Origin: Astropecten irregularis
Lineage: Eukaryota > Echinodermata > Asteroidea > Paxillosida > Astropectinidae
Length of the DNA stretch: 64,000 nucleotides
Direction of reading: 5' to 3'
Assembly (NCBI GenBank): GCA_963971285.1
Contig: OZ020246.1
Span: 8,725,217 to 8,789,216, forward strand
Each line of letters opens with the position of its first letter. Position 1 is the stretch's first letter. The notes below the pieces were generated by a model. The model was not told where the DNA came from. It worked only from the letters and a program-made list of their open reading frames with translations, and did no database searches. Shown in pieces: positions 52,601 through 64,000 of the stretch. The position numbers were made by a program, and so were the translations under genes.

Positions 52601-55010
52601 ATGTAAATGATTTGTCTGATAATGTTCTGTTTCTGTTTGGCTCCGTTCTTGGTCTTACTCTGTCTCTATCCACGTAAATGATTTGTCTGATAATGTTCTG
52701 TTTCTGTTTGGCTCAGTTCTTGGTCTTACTCTCTCTCTAGTCCATGTAAATGATTTGTCTGATAATGTTCTGTTTCTGTTTGGCTCAGTTCTTGGTCTTA
52801 CTCTCTCTCTAGTCCATGTAAATGATTTGTCTGATAATGTTCTGTCTCTGCTTGGCTCAGTTCTTGGTCTTACTCTCTCTCTGATCCATGTAAATGATTT
52901 GTCTGATAATGTTCTGTCTCTGCTTGGCTCAGTTCTTGGTCTTACTCTCTCTCTCTGGTCCATGTAAATGATTTGTCTGGTAATGTTCTGTCTCTGCTTG
53001 GCCCAGTTCTTGGTCTTACTCTCTGTCTAGTCAATGATTTGTCTGATAATGTTCTGTCTCTGCTTGGCCCAGTTCTTGGTCTTACTTTCTCTCTCTGGTC
53101 CATGTAAATGATTTGTCTGATAATGTTCTGTCTCTGCTTGGCCCAGTTCTTGGTCTTACTTTCTCTCTCTGGTCCATGTAAATGATTTGTCTGATAATGT
53201 TCTGTCTCTGCTTGGCTCAGTTCTTGGTCTTACTCTCTCTCTCTGGTCCATGTAAATGATTTGTCTGATAATGTTCTGTCTCTGCTTGGCCCAGTTCTTG
53301 GTCTTACTTTCTCTCTCTGGTCCATGTAAATGATTTGTCTGATAATGTTCTGTCTCTGCTTGGCTCAGTTCTTGGTCTTACTCTCTCTCTCTGGTCCATG
53401 TAAATGATTTGTCTGATAATGTTCTGTCTCTGCTTGGCCCAGTTCTTGGTCTTACTCTCTCTCTCTCTGGTCCATGTAAATGATTTGTCTGGTAATGTTC
53501 TGTCTCTGCTTGGCTCAGTTCTTGGTCTTACTCTCTTTCTGGTCCATGTAAATGATTTGTCTGATAATGTTCTGTCTCTGCTTGGCCCAGTTCTTGGTCT
53601 TACTCTCTCTCTGATCCATGTAAATGATTTGTCTGATAATGTTCTGTCTCTGCTTGGCCCAGTTCTTGGTCTTACTCTCTCTCTGGTCCATGTAAATGAT
53701 TTGTCTGATAATGTTCTGTCTCTGCTTGGCTCAGTTCTTGGTCTTACTCTCTCTCCCTGGTCCATGTAAATGATTTGTCTGATAATGTTCTGTCTCTGCT
53801 TGGCTAAGTTATTGGTCTTACTCTCTCTCTGGTCCATGTAAATGATTTGTCTGATAATTTTCTGTCTCTGCTTGGCTCAGTTCTTGGTCCTCTCTGTCTC
53901 TCTGGTCCATGTAAATGATTTGTCTGATAATGTTCTGTCTCTGCTTGGCCCAGTTCTTGGTCTTACTCTCTCTCTGGTCCATGTAAATGATTTGTCTGAT
54001 AATGTTCTGTCTCTGCTTGGCTCAGTTCTTGGTCTTACTCTCTCTCCCTGGTCCATGTAAATGATTTGTCTGATAATGTTCTGTCTCTGCTTGGCTAAGT
54101 TATTGGTCTTACTTTCTCTCTCTCTGGTCCATGTAAATGATTTGTCTGATAATGTTCTGTCTCTGCTTGGCCCAGTTCTTGGTCTTACTCTCTCTCTGAT
54201 CCATGTAAATGATTTGTCTGGTAATGTTCTGTCTCTGCTTGGCCCAGTTCTTGGTCTTACTCTCTCTCTGGTCCATGTAAATGATTTGTCTGATAATGTT
54301 CTGTCTCTTCTTGGCCCAGTTCTTGGTCTTACTCTCTCTCTGGTCAATGTAAATGATTTGTCTGATAATGTTCTGTCTCTTCTTGGCCCAGTTCTTGGTC
54401 TTACTCTCTCTCTGGTCCATGTAAATGATTTGTCTGATAATGTTCTGTCTCTTCTTGGCCCAGTTCTTGGTCTTACTCTCTCTCTGATCCATGTAAATGA
54501 TTTGTCTGATAATGTTCTGTCTCTTCTTGGCCCAGTTCTTGGTCTTACTCTCTCTCTGATCCATGTAAATGATTTGTCTGATAATGTTCTGTCTCTGCTT
54601 GGCCCAGTTCTTGGTCTTACTCTCTCTCTAGTCCATGTAAATGATTTGTCTGATAATGTTCTCTCTTCTTGGCCCAGTTCTTGGTCTTACTCTCTCTCTG
54701 GTCCATGTAAATGATTTGTCTGATAATGTTCTGTCTCTGCTTGGCTCAGTTCTTGGTCTTACTTTCTCTCTCTGGTCCATGTAAATGATTTGTCTGATAA
54801 TGTTCTGTCTCTGCTTGGCTCAGTTCTTGGTCTTACTCTCTCTCTCTCTGGTCCATGTAAATGATTTGTCTGATAATGTTCTGTCTCTGCTTGGCTCAGT
54901 TCTTGGTCTTACTCTGTCTCTCTGATCCATGTAAATGATTTGTCTGATAATGTTCTATCTCTACTTGGCTCAGTTCTTGGTCTTACTCTCTCTTTGGTCC
55001 ACTTGTCAAT
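40690..55010. repeat. 72-bp satellite array, about 14.3 kb, roughly 200 copies
   Basis: The unit is GGTCCATGTAAATGATTTGT, CTGATAATGTTCTGTCTCTG, CTTGGCTCAGTTCTTGGTCT, TACTCTCTCTCT. Most units are 72 bp; the CT run varies and gives 70, 74 and 76 bp variants. The 72-bp period leaves + (SLVHVNDLSDNVLSLLGSVL...) and - (RERVRPRTEPSRDRTLSDKS...) frames open for long stretches; each CT change shifts them, so I do not call genes. Variants show higher-order structure: blocks starting near 42209, 42569, 43001 and 51745 are alike, and 48430-49200 recurs at 52476-53170. Confidence 0.97.
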
Positions 55011-56345
55011 GATTTATGCAATTGAAGTATTTACTGAACCATATTTTAATGCTGGCTTTGAGGTTTTTTGTTACGAAAGTCATTGTTGAGATGTCAAAAG
55101 TTAAAGGTCATTTTTCTTTCAATCAAGTCAACTTAAACGTCAAGTGAAAAACGCAGCTCCCGTCTAGCTGATTTAGTCAGAGTTACCCATATTCCTGTCA
55201 CCAACTCTGGGTTAACCTATCCCTCACTTTCCTCTGACTGTCTTGCTCTCAGGTTGTATTTGTCTTTACAGTTCCCTTTCTGTGAGTAATTCCTTGTTCA
55301 ATTTGCTTGCATTCAAGTGCAGCCTCCTGGGATCGGTACATGTATCTCAGTCACCGTGATACTACCCATGTGAGCTCCAGTTCTCAACATCCTGGGACTC
55401 CTGAAGACTCTCACCTCCAGACACCACAGATGGACACTGCGGCCACTGAACCCCACTGACAGTCCTGCTCCGAGGGAAACGCTACACTGCTTTGGGATGA
55501 AAGCACTTCAGGTTTATTACTTACATTAATGAGTCATTGACATTTTTATGAATGAATTGGATGAATCTTTAATTTTTTATCGTTGAGCTATGATCATAAA
55601 TGTGTTACATACTTAGTTTAATGTTCTGTCTACCTTTAACTCAAGCTACTTCTGCTGTACTATGTAGTGTACCTTGTACACTGCTTACCAGTGTACACTG
55701 CTTACTAGTGTACATCTTACTTTAAAATATTTCCAGCAAGCGATATTGCTTAATAGAGTTTACACACAATAGCCCCTGCTGTCTTAACCCACAATACCCT
55801 GTAACATGCAAGCAATTTGGTGAAGTGATCATGTTCTCTTAGCAAGAGAATATATTGACTTGCTGCCTGATTGCTTGAGAATAGTTTTGATTGAGCCTGC
55901 ATACATGTTGAGTTGTGATTATTATGCACAACTCTATAGCAAGTTACAGATGACTGTGTCTGTCATAACTCCAAGTGTCTCCAACTCCAAGGATGGTCTG
56001 TGATCTCAAGTGACTGCGCTGTTGCCGACAATCTTTTGGCTGCACATTGGCCTCTCTTGACAATGGAGGTGGGAATTCAGAGCATCCTCCTGACTCAGAC
56101 ATCCAGTTTTATATCAACTATATATCCAGCCTACTTCAACTGTTCCTATCACGGTGGGATGACTATGGCTGTAGGGGACCTGCACATAGCTAGCATCACC
56201 AAGATGTGTGGTCTGAGCTATCCTCAGAGGTGAGCTGGGATTGTAAGCTGGCCTGCTTGCCACTGGTTCCTTGGCAAATGCTACAGAGACAGTAAACCAA
56301 TTTCTCATGTTGACTTTTTGGAGGCTTTGCAATCTCTCAGACTAG
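55011..56345. other. Unique-looking spacer between arrays
   Basis: No gene recognised. Acceptor-like CTTGCTCTCAG occurs near 55252, and 55380-55430 resembles 33340-33385. GTACACTGCTTAC(C/T)AGT is duplicated near 55680. Confidence 0.4.
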
Positions 56346-58330
56346 CATGTTTCAAGGGCCTTGCCTAAACCTCAGGTTTAGGGTGTTGCTTGGATACCCT
56401 TCTTGACGCCAAGTATTTGGGGCTGTATTGCCCCAAACTAAGGCCAAGAAAAGCGGTCACTCCTGGTTCATCCTACTGAGGTCAAGCAGGCTCTAGGGCT
56501 GTTTACTCCTTGGAAAACTTCCCCAACACTATGAACTAGTTTCACAGGCTGGGTTTTTGAGGTTTTTTATTTCCGCATCATCTCTCTGGCCAGCAGGCAT
56601 GTGTGGAATTTACTTGGACTGACATGTTTCAAGGGCCTTGCCTAAACCTCAGGTTTAGGGTGTTGCTTGGATACCCTTCTTGACACCAAGTACTTGGGGC
56701 TGTATTGCCCCAAACTAAGGCCAAGAAAAGCGGTCACTCCTGGTTCATCCTACTGAGGTCAAGCAGACTCTAGGACTGTTTACTCCTTGGAAAACTTCCC
56801 CAAAACTATGAACTAATTTCACAGGCTGGGTTTTTGAGGTTTTTTATTTCCGCATCATCTCTCTGGCCAGCAGGCATGTGTGGAATTTACTTGGACTGAC
56901 ATGTTTCAAGGGCCTTGCCTAAACCTCAGGTTTTGGGTGTTGCTTGGATACCCTTCTTGACACCAAGTATTTGGGGCTGTATTGCCCCAAACTAAGGACA
57001 AGAAAAGCGGTCACTCCTGGTTCATCCTACTGAGGTCAAGCAGGCTCTAGGGCTGTTTACTCCTTGGAAAACTTCCCCAACACTATGAACTAGTTTCACA
57101 GGCTGGGTTTTTGAGGTTTTTTATTTCCGCATCATCTCTCTGGCCAGCAGGCATGTGTGGAATTTACTTGGACTGACATGTTTCAAGGGCCTTGCCTAAA
57201 CCTCAGGTTTAGGGTGTTGCTTGGATACCCTTCTTGACACCAAGTACTTGGGGCTGTATTGCCCCAAACTAAGGCCAAGAAAAGCGGTCACTCCTGGTTC
57301 ATCCTACTGAGGTCAAGCAGGCTCTAGGACTGTTTACTCCTTGGAAAACTTCCCCAAAACTATGAACTAATTTCACAGGCTGGGTTTTTGAGGTTTTTTA
57401 TTTCCGCATCATCTCTCTGGCCAGCAGGCATGTGTGGAATTTACTTGGACTGACATGTTTCAAGGGCCTTGCCTAAACCTCAGGTTTTGGGTGTTGCTTG
57501 GATACCCTTCTTGACACCAAGTATTTGGGGCTGTATTGCCCCAAACTAAGGCCAAGAAAAGCGGTCACTCCTGGTTCATCCTACTGAGGTCAAGCAGGCT
57601 CTAGGACTGTTTACTCCTTGGAAAACTTCCCCAACACTATGAACTAGTTTCACAGGCTGGGTTTTTGAGGTTTTTATTTTCGCATCATCTCTCTGGCCAG
57701 CAGGCATGTGTGGAATTTACTTGGACTGACATGTTTCAAGGGCCTTGCCTAAACCTCAGGTTTTGGGTGTTGCTTGGATACCCTTCTTGACACCAAGTAC
57801 TTGGGGCTGTATTGCCCCAAACTAAGGCCAAGAAAAGCGGTCACTCCTGGTTCATCCTACTGAGGTCAAGCAGGCTCTAGGACTGTTTACTCCTTGGAAA
57901 ACTTCCCCAACACTATGAACTAGTTTCACAGGCTGGGTTTTTGAGGTTTTTTATTTCCGCATCATCTCTCTGGCCAGCAGGCATGTGTGGAATTTACTTG
58001 GACTGACATGTTTCAAGGGCCTTGCCTAAACCTCAGGTTTTGGGTGTTGCTTGGATACCCTTCTTGACACCAAGTATTTGGGGCTGTATTGCCCCAAACT
58101 AAGGCCAAGAAAAGCGGTCACTCCTGATTCATCCTTCTGAGGTCAAGCAGGCTCTAGGACTGTTTACTCCTTGGAAAACTTCCCCAACTCTATGAACCAG
58201 TTTCACAGGCTGGGTTTTTGAGGATTTCTATTTCCTCATCATCTCTCTGGCAAGCAGCCATGTGTGGAATTTTCTTGGACTAGCATGTTTCAAGAGCCTT
58301 GCCTATTAAAACCTCATGTTTTGGGTGTTG
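56346..58330. repeat. 277-bp tandem array, about 7 units
   Basis: Units start CATGTTTCAAGGGCCTTGCC at 56346, 56623, 56900, 57177, 57454, 57730 and 58007, with a diverged start near 58285. The units are nearly identical except at the edges. Each contains the small hairpin TTGGGGC-TGTATT-GCCCCAA. No coding frame persists. Confidence 0.95.
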
Positions 58331-59580
58331 CTTGGATGCAAGTCTTGGGCAATATTGCCCCTAACTAATTCTAAGAAAAGCTGTCACTCTACTGAGGTCA
58401 AGCAGGCTGTTGGACTGTTTGCTCCTGGGTCTTTCATTACTGGAAATATCAAAACCATTCTTCTGGAACAGCCTGGGACATTGAAGGCCATGTGGATGGC
58501 CCTCTGTCCAACTCCCACAGCCACGTTCAACTGCTAGAGCTACTGGTTTTGCAGACCAGCTTTTGGAGAACTTTTCCATTCCCATAAACCTGCATCCTTC
58601 AGCTTCCCTGGAGTCCTGATCTTGGTTCGTTACATGGTCACAGTGCGGATTCATAGTCATTAGAGAGGTTAAGATGCATGTTACGTTAGAAACAAATGCG
58701 CGTGATTATGAAATGGTATCGGTTATTGAGTGAGTTACTCACGTTGTCGCTCATTCATGTACAGAATGTGGAGGTTGGTAAGTGAACATTTTGTTTAAAA
58801 ATGTAGAATCTTCTGTTTGTAGGACTAAATTTAAATGTATATTTTTTCTTATAACTGCAATGAAAATATTAGGCTTAGCTCTCATTCATATTGTTACATT
58901 TATGTGGTTTAGTGAATATTTCTATACATGTATTTTTAGATGGTTTTTTACAATGATCAGACAGACCGCTCAGGCCTAGATGTGTAGCCATATAAATCAT
59001 ACAAGTGCACTGAATTTTGGTGGTTAAAAAAATTGGAAACATGTAATGATATTGTATTTGATTATTCAAGTTATTTGAAGAATATTTGAACTATCTTACA
59101 TTGAAATTTGTGTAGGCGTAATTAATAACCATAATGGTGGTAGTCTAGTTTAGGGATGTACTTTATCTTTCAGTTTTCTCTTGGGTAATAATTAAGTTTA
59201 TAGTTAGATTATGACATTAAGGAGTGGGATGAATTTGAAGATTTGTTTAGTAATTATGCTGAGGTTTTTATTTTATTTTAATATGTAGAAGTATTTTAGG
59301 ATTAATAGGAATTTTAGGAACTTAAAATGTTCATGTAGGCCTATGTTCGTAATATATTTTTTTAAACTTAAACTTCAGACATTTTATCCTAATTTTTATC
59401 AAGTAAGCATGTTTAGTTTGTCAATCATTTCATGACAACATTCAGATGAAGTACTAGCTGGCAGGCAAAGGCGCCTACGCGACGTAATGCCGGTGAGCAA
59501 AATTATTCTCGCGTTCATGTTCGCATAAAACCTGCATCTAAAACCTCTCTAATATTGAATCCTGCAAGTGAATTGTGACC
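58331..59580. other. Spacer, mostly AT-rich
   Basis: Past the edge of the 277-bp array (to about 58650) the DNA is AT-rich and carries nothing I can assign. Confidence 0.45.
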
Positions 59581-62500
59581 TAGAAGGCTATAACGCTCTC
59601 ATGAACTTCAAGATTGGTCCCAGCTGTGGAGACCACCAATGTCTGTCAGAGCCCACTGAGGAATTTGAATGATTCTTTGGGACTTCTTGAACTCAGTGAA
59701 AGACAAGCATGTGGTGTGACATTGACGGATCTGGCAGTTGACATGAGGACTGGCTGGTCATGGGACAATCTTGCTGGGCAGTGAAGGCGGCTCTAAGGTT
59801 AAGTGGCCCCTCATATCTAACCTTGGGTTCCTTACAGATGTTGAGAAGTCTTGCTAACTTTCCTGTCAGGTTTCCACCTTCCAGGGGGCAGGCCTCTCCA
59901 TCTGAGGAGCATGTGTTGAATCTTCAACAACTTGCAGCCGTCTTCCGTCCAGCAGTATTGTGGCCCTGGTGCTGAACTGGCTCAGCATTGTGGATCTGGT
60001 AGATCTCTGCAGGCTGAGGATGAAGCCTGAATTCAACTTCACCTGCTTTTCTGCCAGCCACGTCTGCACCAGATTTATCACGTAGTGACCATGGTAGGCC
60101 CTACACCCAGGCTAGTCCCCCTTCTCTGCTTGGTGGCTTATTTGTGCTATCTGACAGTCACTGTCATGATCAGCACATTAATCACTAGCAAAGGGGGACC
60201 CCTACTTGACCTCTGTCAGTTAGTAGGCCTGCATAATTGCCCCCAAATGTTGGCAGTGTCCAAAGAACAACCAACAATTTTGGCCAGGCATCTTGAGACG
60301 AGCAGTTCTGGTGTGATGCAAGGATGCTGCACAGTAGTGACATACAACAATCACTAATGGGGGCAATGGTCTGGTTGTTTGTGTGCACTAACTGATGTTT
60401 GCATCATGGGATCACACCATCAGTAGCCCACCTCCTAAGCGAGTAGATTGTGAAAGCTGAATATACTTTCTCCACAGTCTGAATCATCCCGATGGAGTAG
60501 TATTGCTCCCAAGAGTTGCTTAAGTTTATCACTCTTCCTTTTGATCAACTAAGCTACTATTGTGGACCTGTTTGCAATCACTTGTCATTGGGTGGCTGGC
60601 AACTGATGAGCTGATTTGAGCTGGCTCAAATCTTGTATCCATGAGGACTGGCTGGTCATGGGACAATCTTGCTTGGCATTGAAGGCGGCTCTAAGGTTAA
60701 ATGGCCCCTCATATCTAACCTTGGGTTCCTTACAGATGTTGAGAAGTCTCACTAACTTCCCTGTCAAGTTTCCACCTTCCAGGGGGCAGGCCTCTCCATC
60801 TGAGGAGCATGTGTTGAATCTTCAACAACTTGCAGCCGTCTTCCGTCCAGCAGTATTGTGGCCCTGGTGCTGAACTGGCTCAGCATTGTCGATCTGGTAG
60901 ATCTCTGCAGGCTGAGGATGAAGCCTGAATTCTACTTCACCTGCTTTTCTGCCAGCCACGTCTGCACCAGATTCATCACTCAGGCTAGTCCCCCCCCATC
61001 TCTGAGATGAGCAGTTCTGGTGTGATACAAGGATGCTGCACAGTATTGACATACAGCAATCACCAATGGGGGTCCTGGTTTGGTTGTTTGTGTGCACTAA
61101 CTGATGTTTGCATCATGGGATCACACTATCAGTCGCCCACCTCCTACGCCAGTGGATTGTGACAGCTGAATTGCTTTCTCCATAGAATCATCCTAATAGA
61201 GTAGTATTGCTCCCAAGAGTTAATCACTCTTCCTAGTTTGATAAACTCTTGTGGACTTGTTTGCATCACAAGCAAATAATCCAGTGTTACAATCATCCGT
61301 CATTGGTCAGTTGGTTGGCAACTGATGAGCTGATTTGATCCCATGTCAGACAGGTATCTGGCTAAAATCTTGTATCCATGAGGACTGGCTGGTCATGGGA
61401 CAATCTTGCTTGGCATTGAAGGCGGCTCTAAGGTTAAATGGCCCCTCATATCTAACCTTGGGTTCCTTACAGATGTTGAGAAGTCTTGTTAACTTCCCTG
61501 TCAGGTTTCCACTTTCAGGGGGCAGGCCTCTCCATCTGAGGAGCATGTGTTGAATCTTCAGCAACTTGCAGCCGTCTTCTGTCTAGCAGTATTGTGGCCC
61601 TGGTGTTTGAACTGGTTCAGCATTGTGGATCTGGTAGATCTCTGCATGCTGAGGATGAAGCCTGATTTCTACTTCACCTGCTTTTCTGCCAGCCACGTCT
61701 GCACCAGATTCATCACTCAGGCTAGTCCCCCTTCTCTGAGATGAGCAGTTCTGGTGCGATGCGAGGATGCCACATATTAGTGACATACAACAATCACCAA
61801 TGGGGGCCATGTTCTGGTTGTTTGTGTGCACTAAATGATGTTTGCATTATGGGATCACACTATCAGTAGTCCACCTCCTAAGCCAGTGGATTGTGACAGC
61901 TGAATGTATTTTGCACAGAATCATCCTAATGGAGTAGTATTGCTCCCAAGAGTTAATCACTCTCCCTTTTGATCAACTCTTGTGGACTTGTTTGCTCTAC
62001 AAGCAAATAATCCAGTGTTACAATCATCCATCATTGGGCAGTTGGCTGGCAACTGATGAGCTGATTTGGTCTCATAATGTCTGACAGGTATCTGGCTAAA
62101 ATCTTGTATCCATGAGGACTGGCTGGTCATGGGACAATCCTGCTGGGCAGTGATGAAGGCGGCTCTAAGGTTAAATGGCCCCCCATATCTAACCTTAGGT
62201 TCCTTACAGATGTTGAGAAGTCTTGCTAACTTTCCTGTCAGGTTTCCACCTTCCAGGGGGCAGGCCTCTCCATCTGAGGAGCATGTGTTGAATCTTCAGC
62301 AACTTGCAGCCGTCTTCCGTCCAGCAGTATTGTGGCCCTGGTGATGGACTGGCTCAGCATTGTGGATCTGGTAGATCTCTGCAGGCTGAGGATGAAGCCT
62401 GAATTCTACTTCACCTGTTTTTCTGCCTGCCACGTCTGCACCAAATTCACCACCTAGTGACCATGGTACACCCAGGCTAGTCCCCCTTCTCTGCTGGTGG

Positions 62501-62990
62501 CTTATTGTGCTTTCTGACAGTGACTGTCATGATCAGCACATGATTACTTACAAGCAAATCGGGACCCCTACCTGACCTCTGTCAGTTAGAAGGTCCTGTG
62601 GGTTGCCCCCTAAAATGTTGGCAGTCTCCAAAGAACTCCCAACGTTTTGGGCAGGCTCTTCAGATGAGCAGTTCTGGTGTGATGCAAGGATGCTGCACAG
62701 TAGTGACATACAACAATCACCATTGGGGGCCCTGGTCTGGTTGTTTGTGTCCACTAACTGGCGTTTGCATCAAGGCGTTTGCATCACATACCGGTAGTCC
62801 ACCTCTGAAGCAAGTGGATTGTGGACTTAATTATTTGCCTCACAAGCAAATAATCCAGTTTTGCAATCATCCAGCACTGGGCAGTTGGCTGGCAACTGAT
62901 GAGCTGATTTAGTCTCACAATGTCAGACAGGTGTCTGGCTCAAATTGTGTATCTTTGAGGAACCCCTCACCACCAAGGACCTCACTTATT
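59581..62990. repeat. Array of about 735-bp units, four copies and a fragment
   Basis: GAGGACTGGCTGGTCATGGG marks units near 59743, 60642, 61378 and 62114; spacings are about 900, 736 and 736. A last partial unit ends near 62960. Conserved sub-blocks include CTAACCTTGGGTTCCTTACA and GTGATGCAAGGATGCTGCAC. Units differ by indels. Frames of 60-100 codons recur because the units are similar, but stops and shifts differ between them, so no protein is claimed. Confidence 0.9.
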
Positions 62991-63640
62991 GATGAGTCAG
63001 TGCCATCGTACACTGTTACAAGTATGTATTCGTGATAACTCATGAAGCTTCTCTGTCATGTTCATGACGGCGCATCTCGGGTTTGTGATGAGCCCTTTGA
63101 GTTATGTTCTCCCATTCTCCTTCACAGTGTATGTCCTTGTAGTTGGACTGAAGAAAGTCAGTGCTGTTTCCCTTGTCAAAACCTGCCATTCCTGGAAGGT
63201 GATCATCAGCCAGACATAAAAAATATTCAACAGTGTTGCGTGTGTCTTGCCTTTATTCATTAAGTGAAAGGCAGCCAGCCAAACTGTTCAAATGTGGCTT
63301 GTCTTTTTTGTTCATAATAAAAGTCACGGCTAGGCAAACCTTAAAACTCTCTTGCGGTGGCAAGAGATTTACTTGACGGCATGCCTCATTCCTGCCTACA
63401 GAGATCGACCTCCTAGGTCTTTGAATAATGTTTCCCCATTTTCCCCTTATAACCCAGGTTTGAGGGTTGGGTTAAATGTACAGCAGTGCTGTAGATTCCA
63501 CTAATTGATGGGTATCCTATGATAGTTTCTTTTGGGACATGGCTCATGTCCTATGCCTCTCTGTAGACATACAAAAGAATCTCACATACCCATCACCTTT
63601 CCTCGGTGTGAGTCTGTGCAAATGTGGTATGACTCTACAG
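62991..63640. other. Spacer, nothing assigned
   Basis: No gene or clear repeat. A segment around 63085-63165 has GTGATGA and CTGA at a spacing loosely like a C/D snoRNA, but no terminal stem. Confidence 0.35.
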
Positions 63641-64000
63641 GTGAATTGAATGATGTAGACTCACTCCTCCCTCAGTAGTGAGGGCAGAGTCTATGAATGA
63701 ATATTAACCTGTAGAGCATCCCTCCTTCATCCCTACTTTGCTCTTTTGTAACATATGTTACATGTTACAAAAGATGGCAGGACAGCAGTGTGTGTAAACT
63801 CAATATTGCAAGCATAAGGTAAATTGAATGATGTAGACTCATTTCTCCCTCAGTAGTGAGGGCAGAGTCTATGAATGAATATTAACCTGTAGAGCATCCC
63901 TCCTTCATCCCTACTTTGCTCTTTTGTAACATATGTTACATGTTACAAAAGATGGCAGGACAGCAGTGTGTGTAAACTCAATATTGCAAGCATAAGGTAA
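63641..64000. repeat. 181-bp tandem repeat running off the window
   Basis: Two nearly identical units, from about 63641 and 63822, the second ending at the window edge at the same place as the first. Each contains two hairpins: AGACTC..CCCTCA-GTAG-TGAGGG..GAGTCT and CTTTTGTAAC..GTTACAAAAG. Confidence 0.9.

Noticed and set aside
41000..55000. CRISPR-like array
   Set aside because: Units are directly adjacent with no unique spacers, and the genome is eukaryotic; this is a satellite.
40690..55010. Many frames of 60-264 codons on both strands in the 72-bp satellite
   Set aside because: Both strands are open at once because 72 is a multiple of three. CT-length changes shift frames at random, and no start or splice context is conserved.
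59745..62912. Recurrent 60-104 codon frames in the 735-bp array
   Set aside because: They recur because the units are copies. Starts, stops and frames differ among units and no domain is recognisable.
63080..63165. Box C/D snoRNA (GTGATGA ... CTGA)
   Set aside because: No convincing terminal stem, C' or D' boxes; boxes this short occur by chance.

Overview
This window looks like an animal nuclear genome. It has small spliced genes with GT-AG introns, a Ty3/Gypsy LTR retrotransposon, many short inverted-repeat elements (MITEs), a LINE fragment, and very large tandem arrays. The repeat style and a SMIM13 orthologue suggest a marine invertebrate, perhaps an echinoderm or another non-vertebrate deuterostome. 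That placement is an impression from sequence style and was not tested.

From 1 to 9323 lies one nearly complete Ty3/Gypsy element on the + strand, whose 5' LTR is cut by the window edge. It has gag, then pol (protease, RT, RNase H, integrase) in the -1 frame. A GGGAAAC slippery site followed by a possible H-type pseudoknot lies in the gag-pol overlap. The visible LTRs seem to differ by one 2-nt indel over about 940 nt, so the insertion looks young.

Its right edge abuts what I read as exon 5 of a host gene on the - strand (9324-13951). This gene encodes a secreted protein with a signal peptide, two cysteine-rich repeats, and the start of a domain resembling bacterial-wall hydrolases. All introns are phase-compatible, so the Gypsy element appears to have split the gene inside an exon. 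A second - strand gene (16954-22498; five exons, 136 residues, unrecognised) and a + strand SMIM13 gene (24681-25414; two exons) follow. Introns and spacers are full of MITEs, including one family present at least nine times.

From about 29.6 kb to the end I find no convincing protein gene. The DNA there is a succession of different tandem arrays: 155-bp exon-like cassettes, about 210-bp exon-like cassettes, 251-bp units with a tRNA-Thr-like core, a 42-bp minisatellite, about 14 kb of a 72-bp satellite (roughly 200 copies), a 277-bp array, a roughly 735-bp array and a 181-bp array. A decayed Gypsy pol fragment on the - strand lies at 39.0-40.7 kb. The long open frames in the 42-bp and 72-bp arrays arise because these periods are multiples of three.

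All gene models were built by eye from splice signals and reading phase. No alignment, database search or expression data was available.
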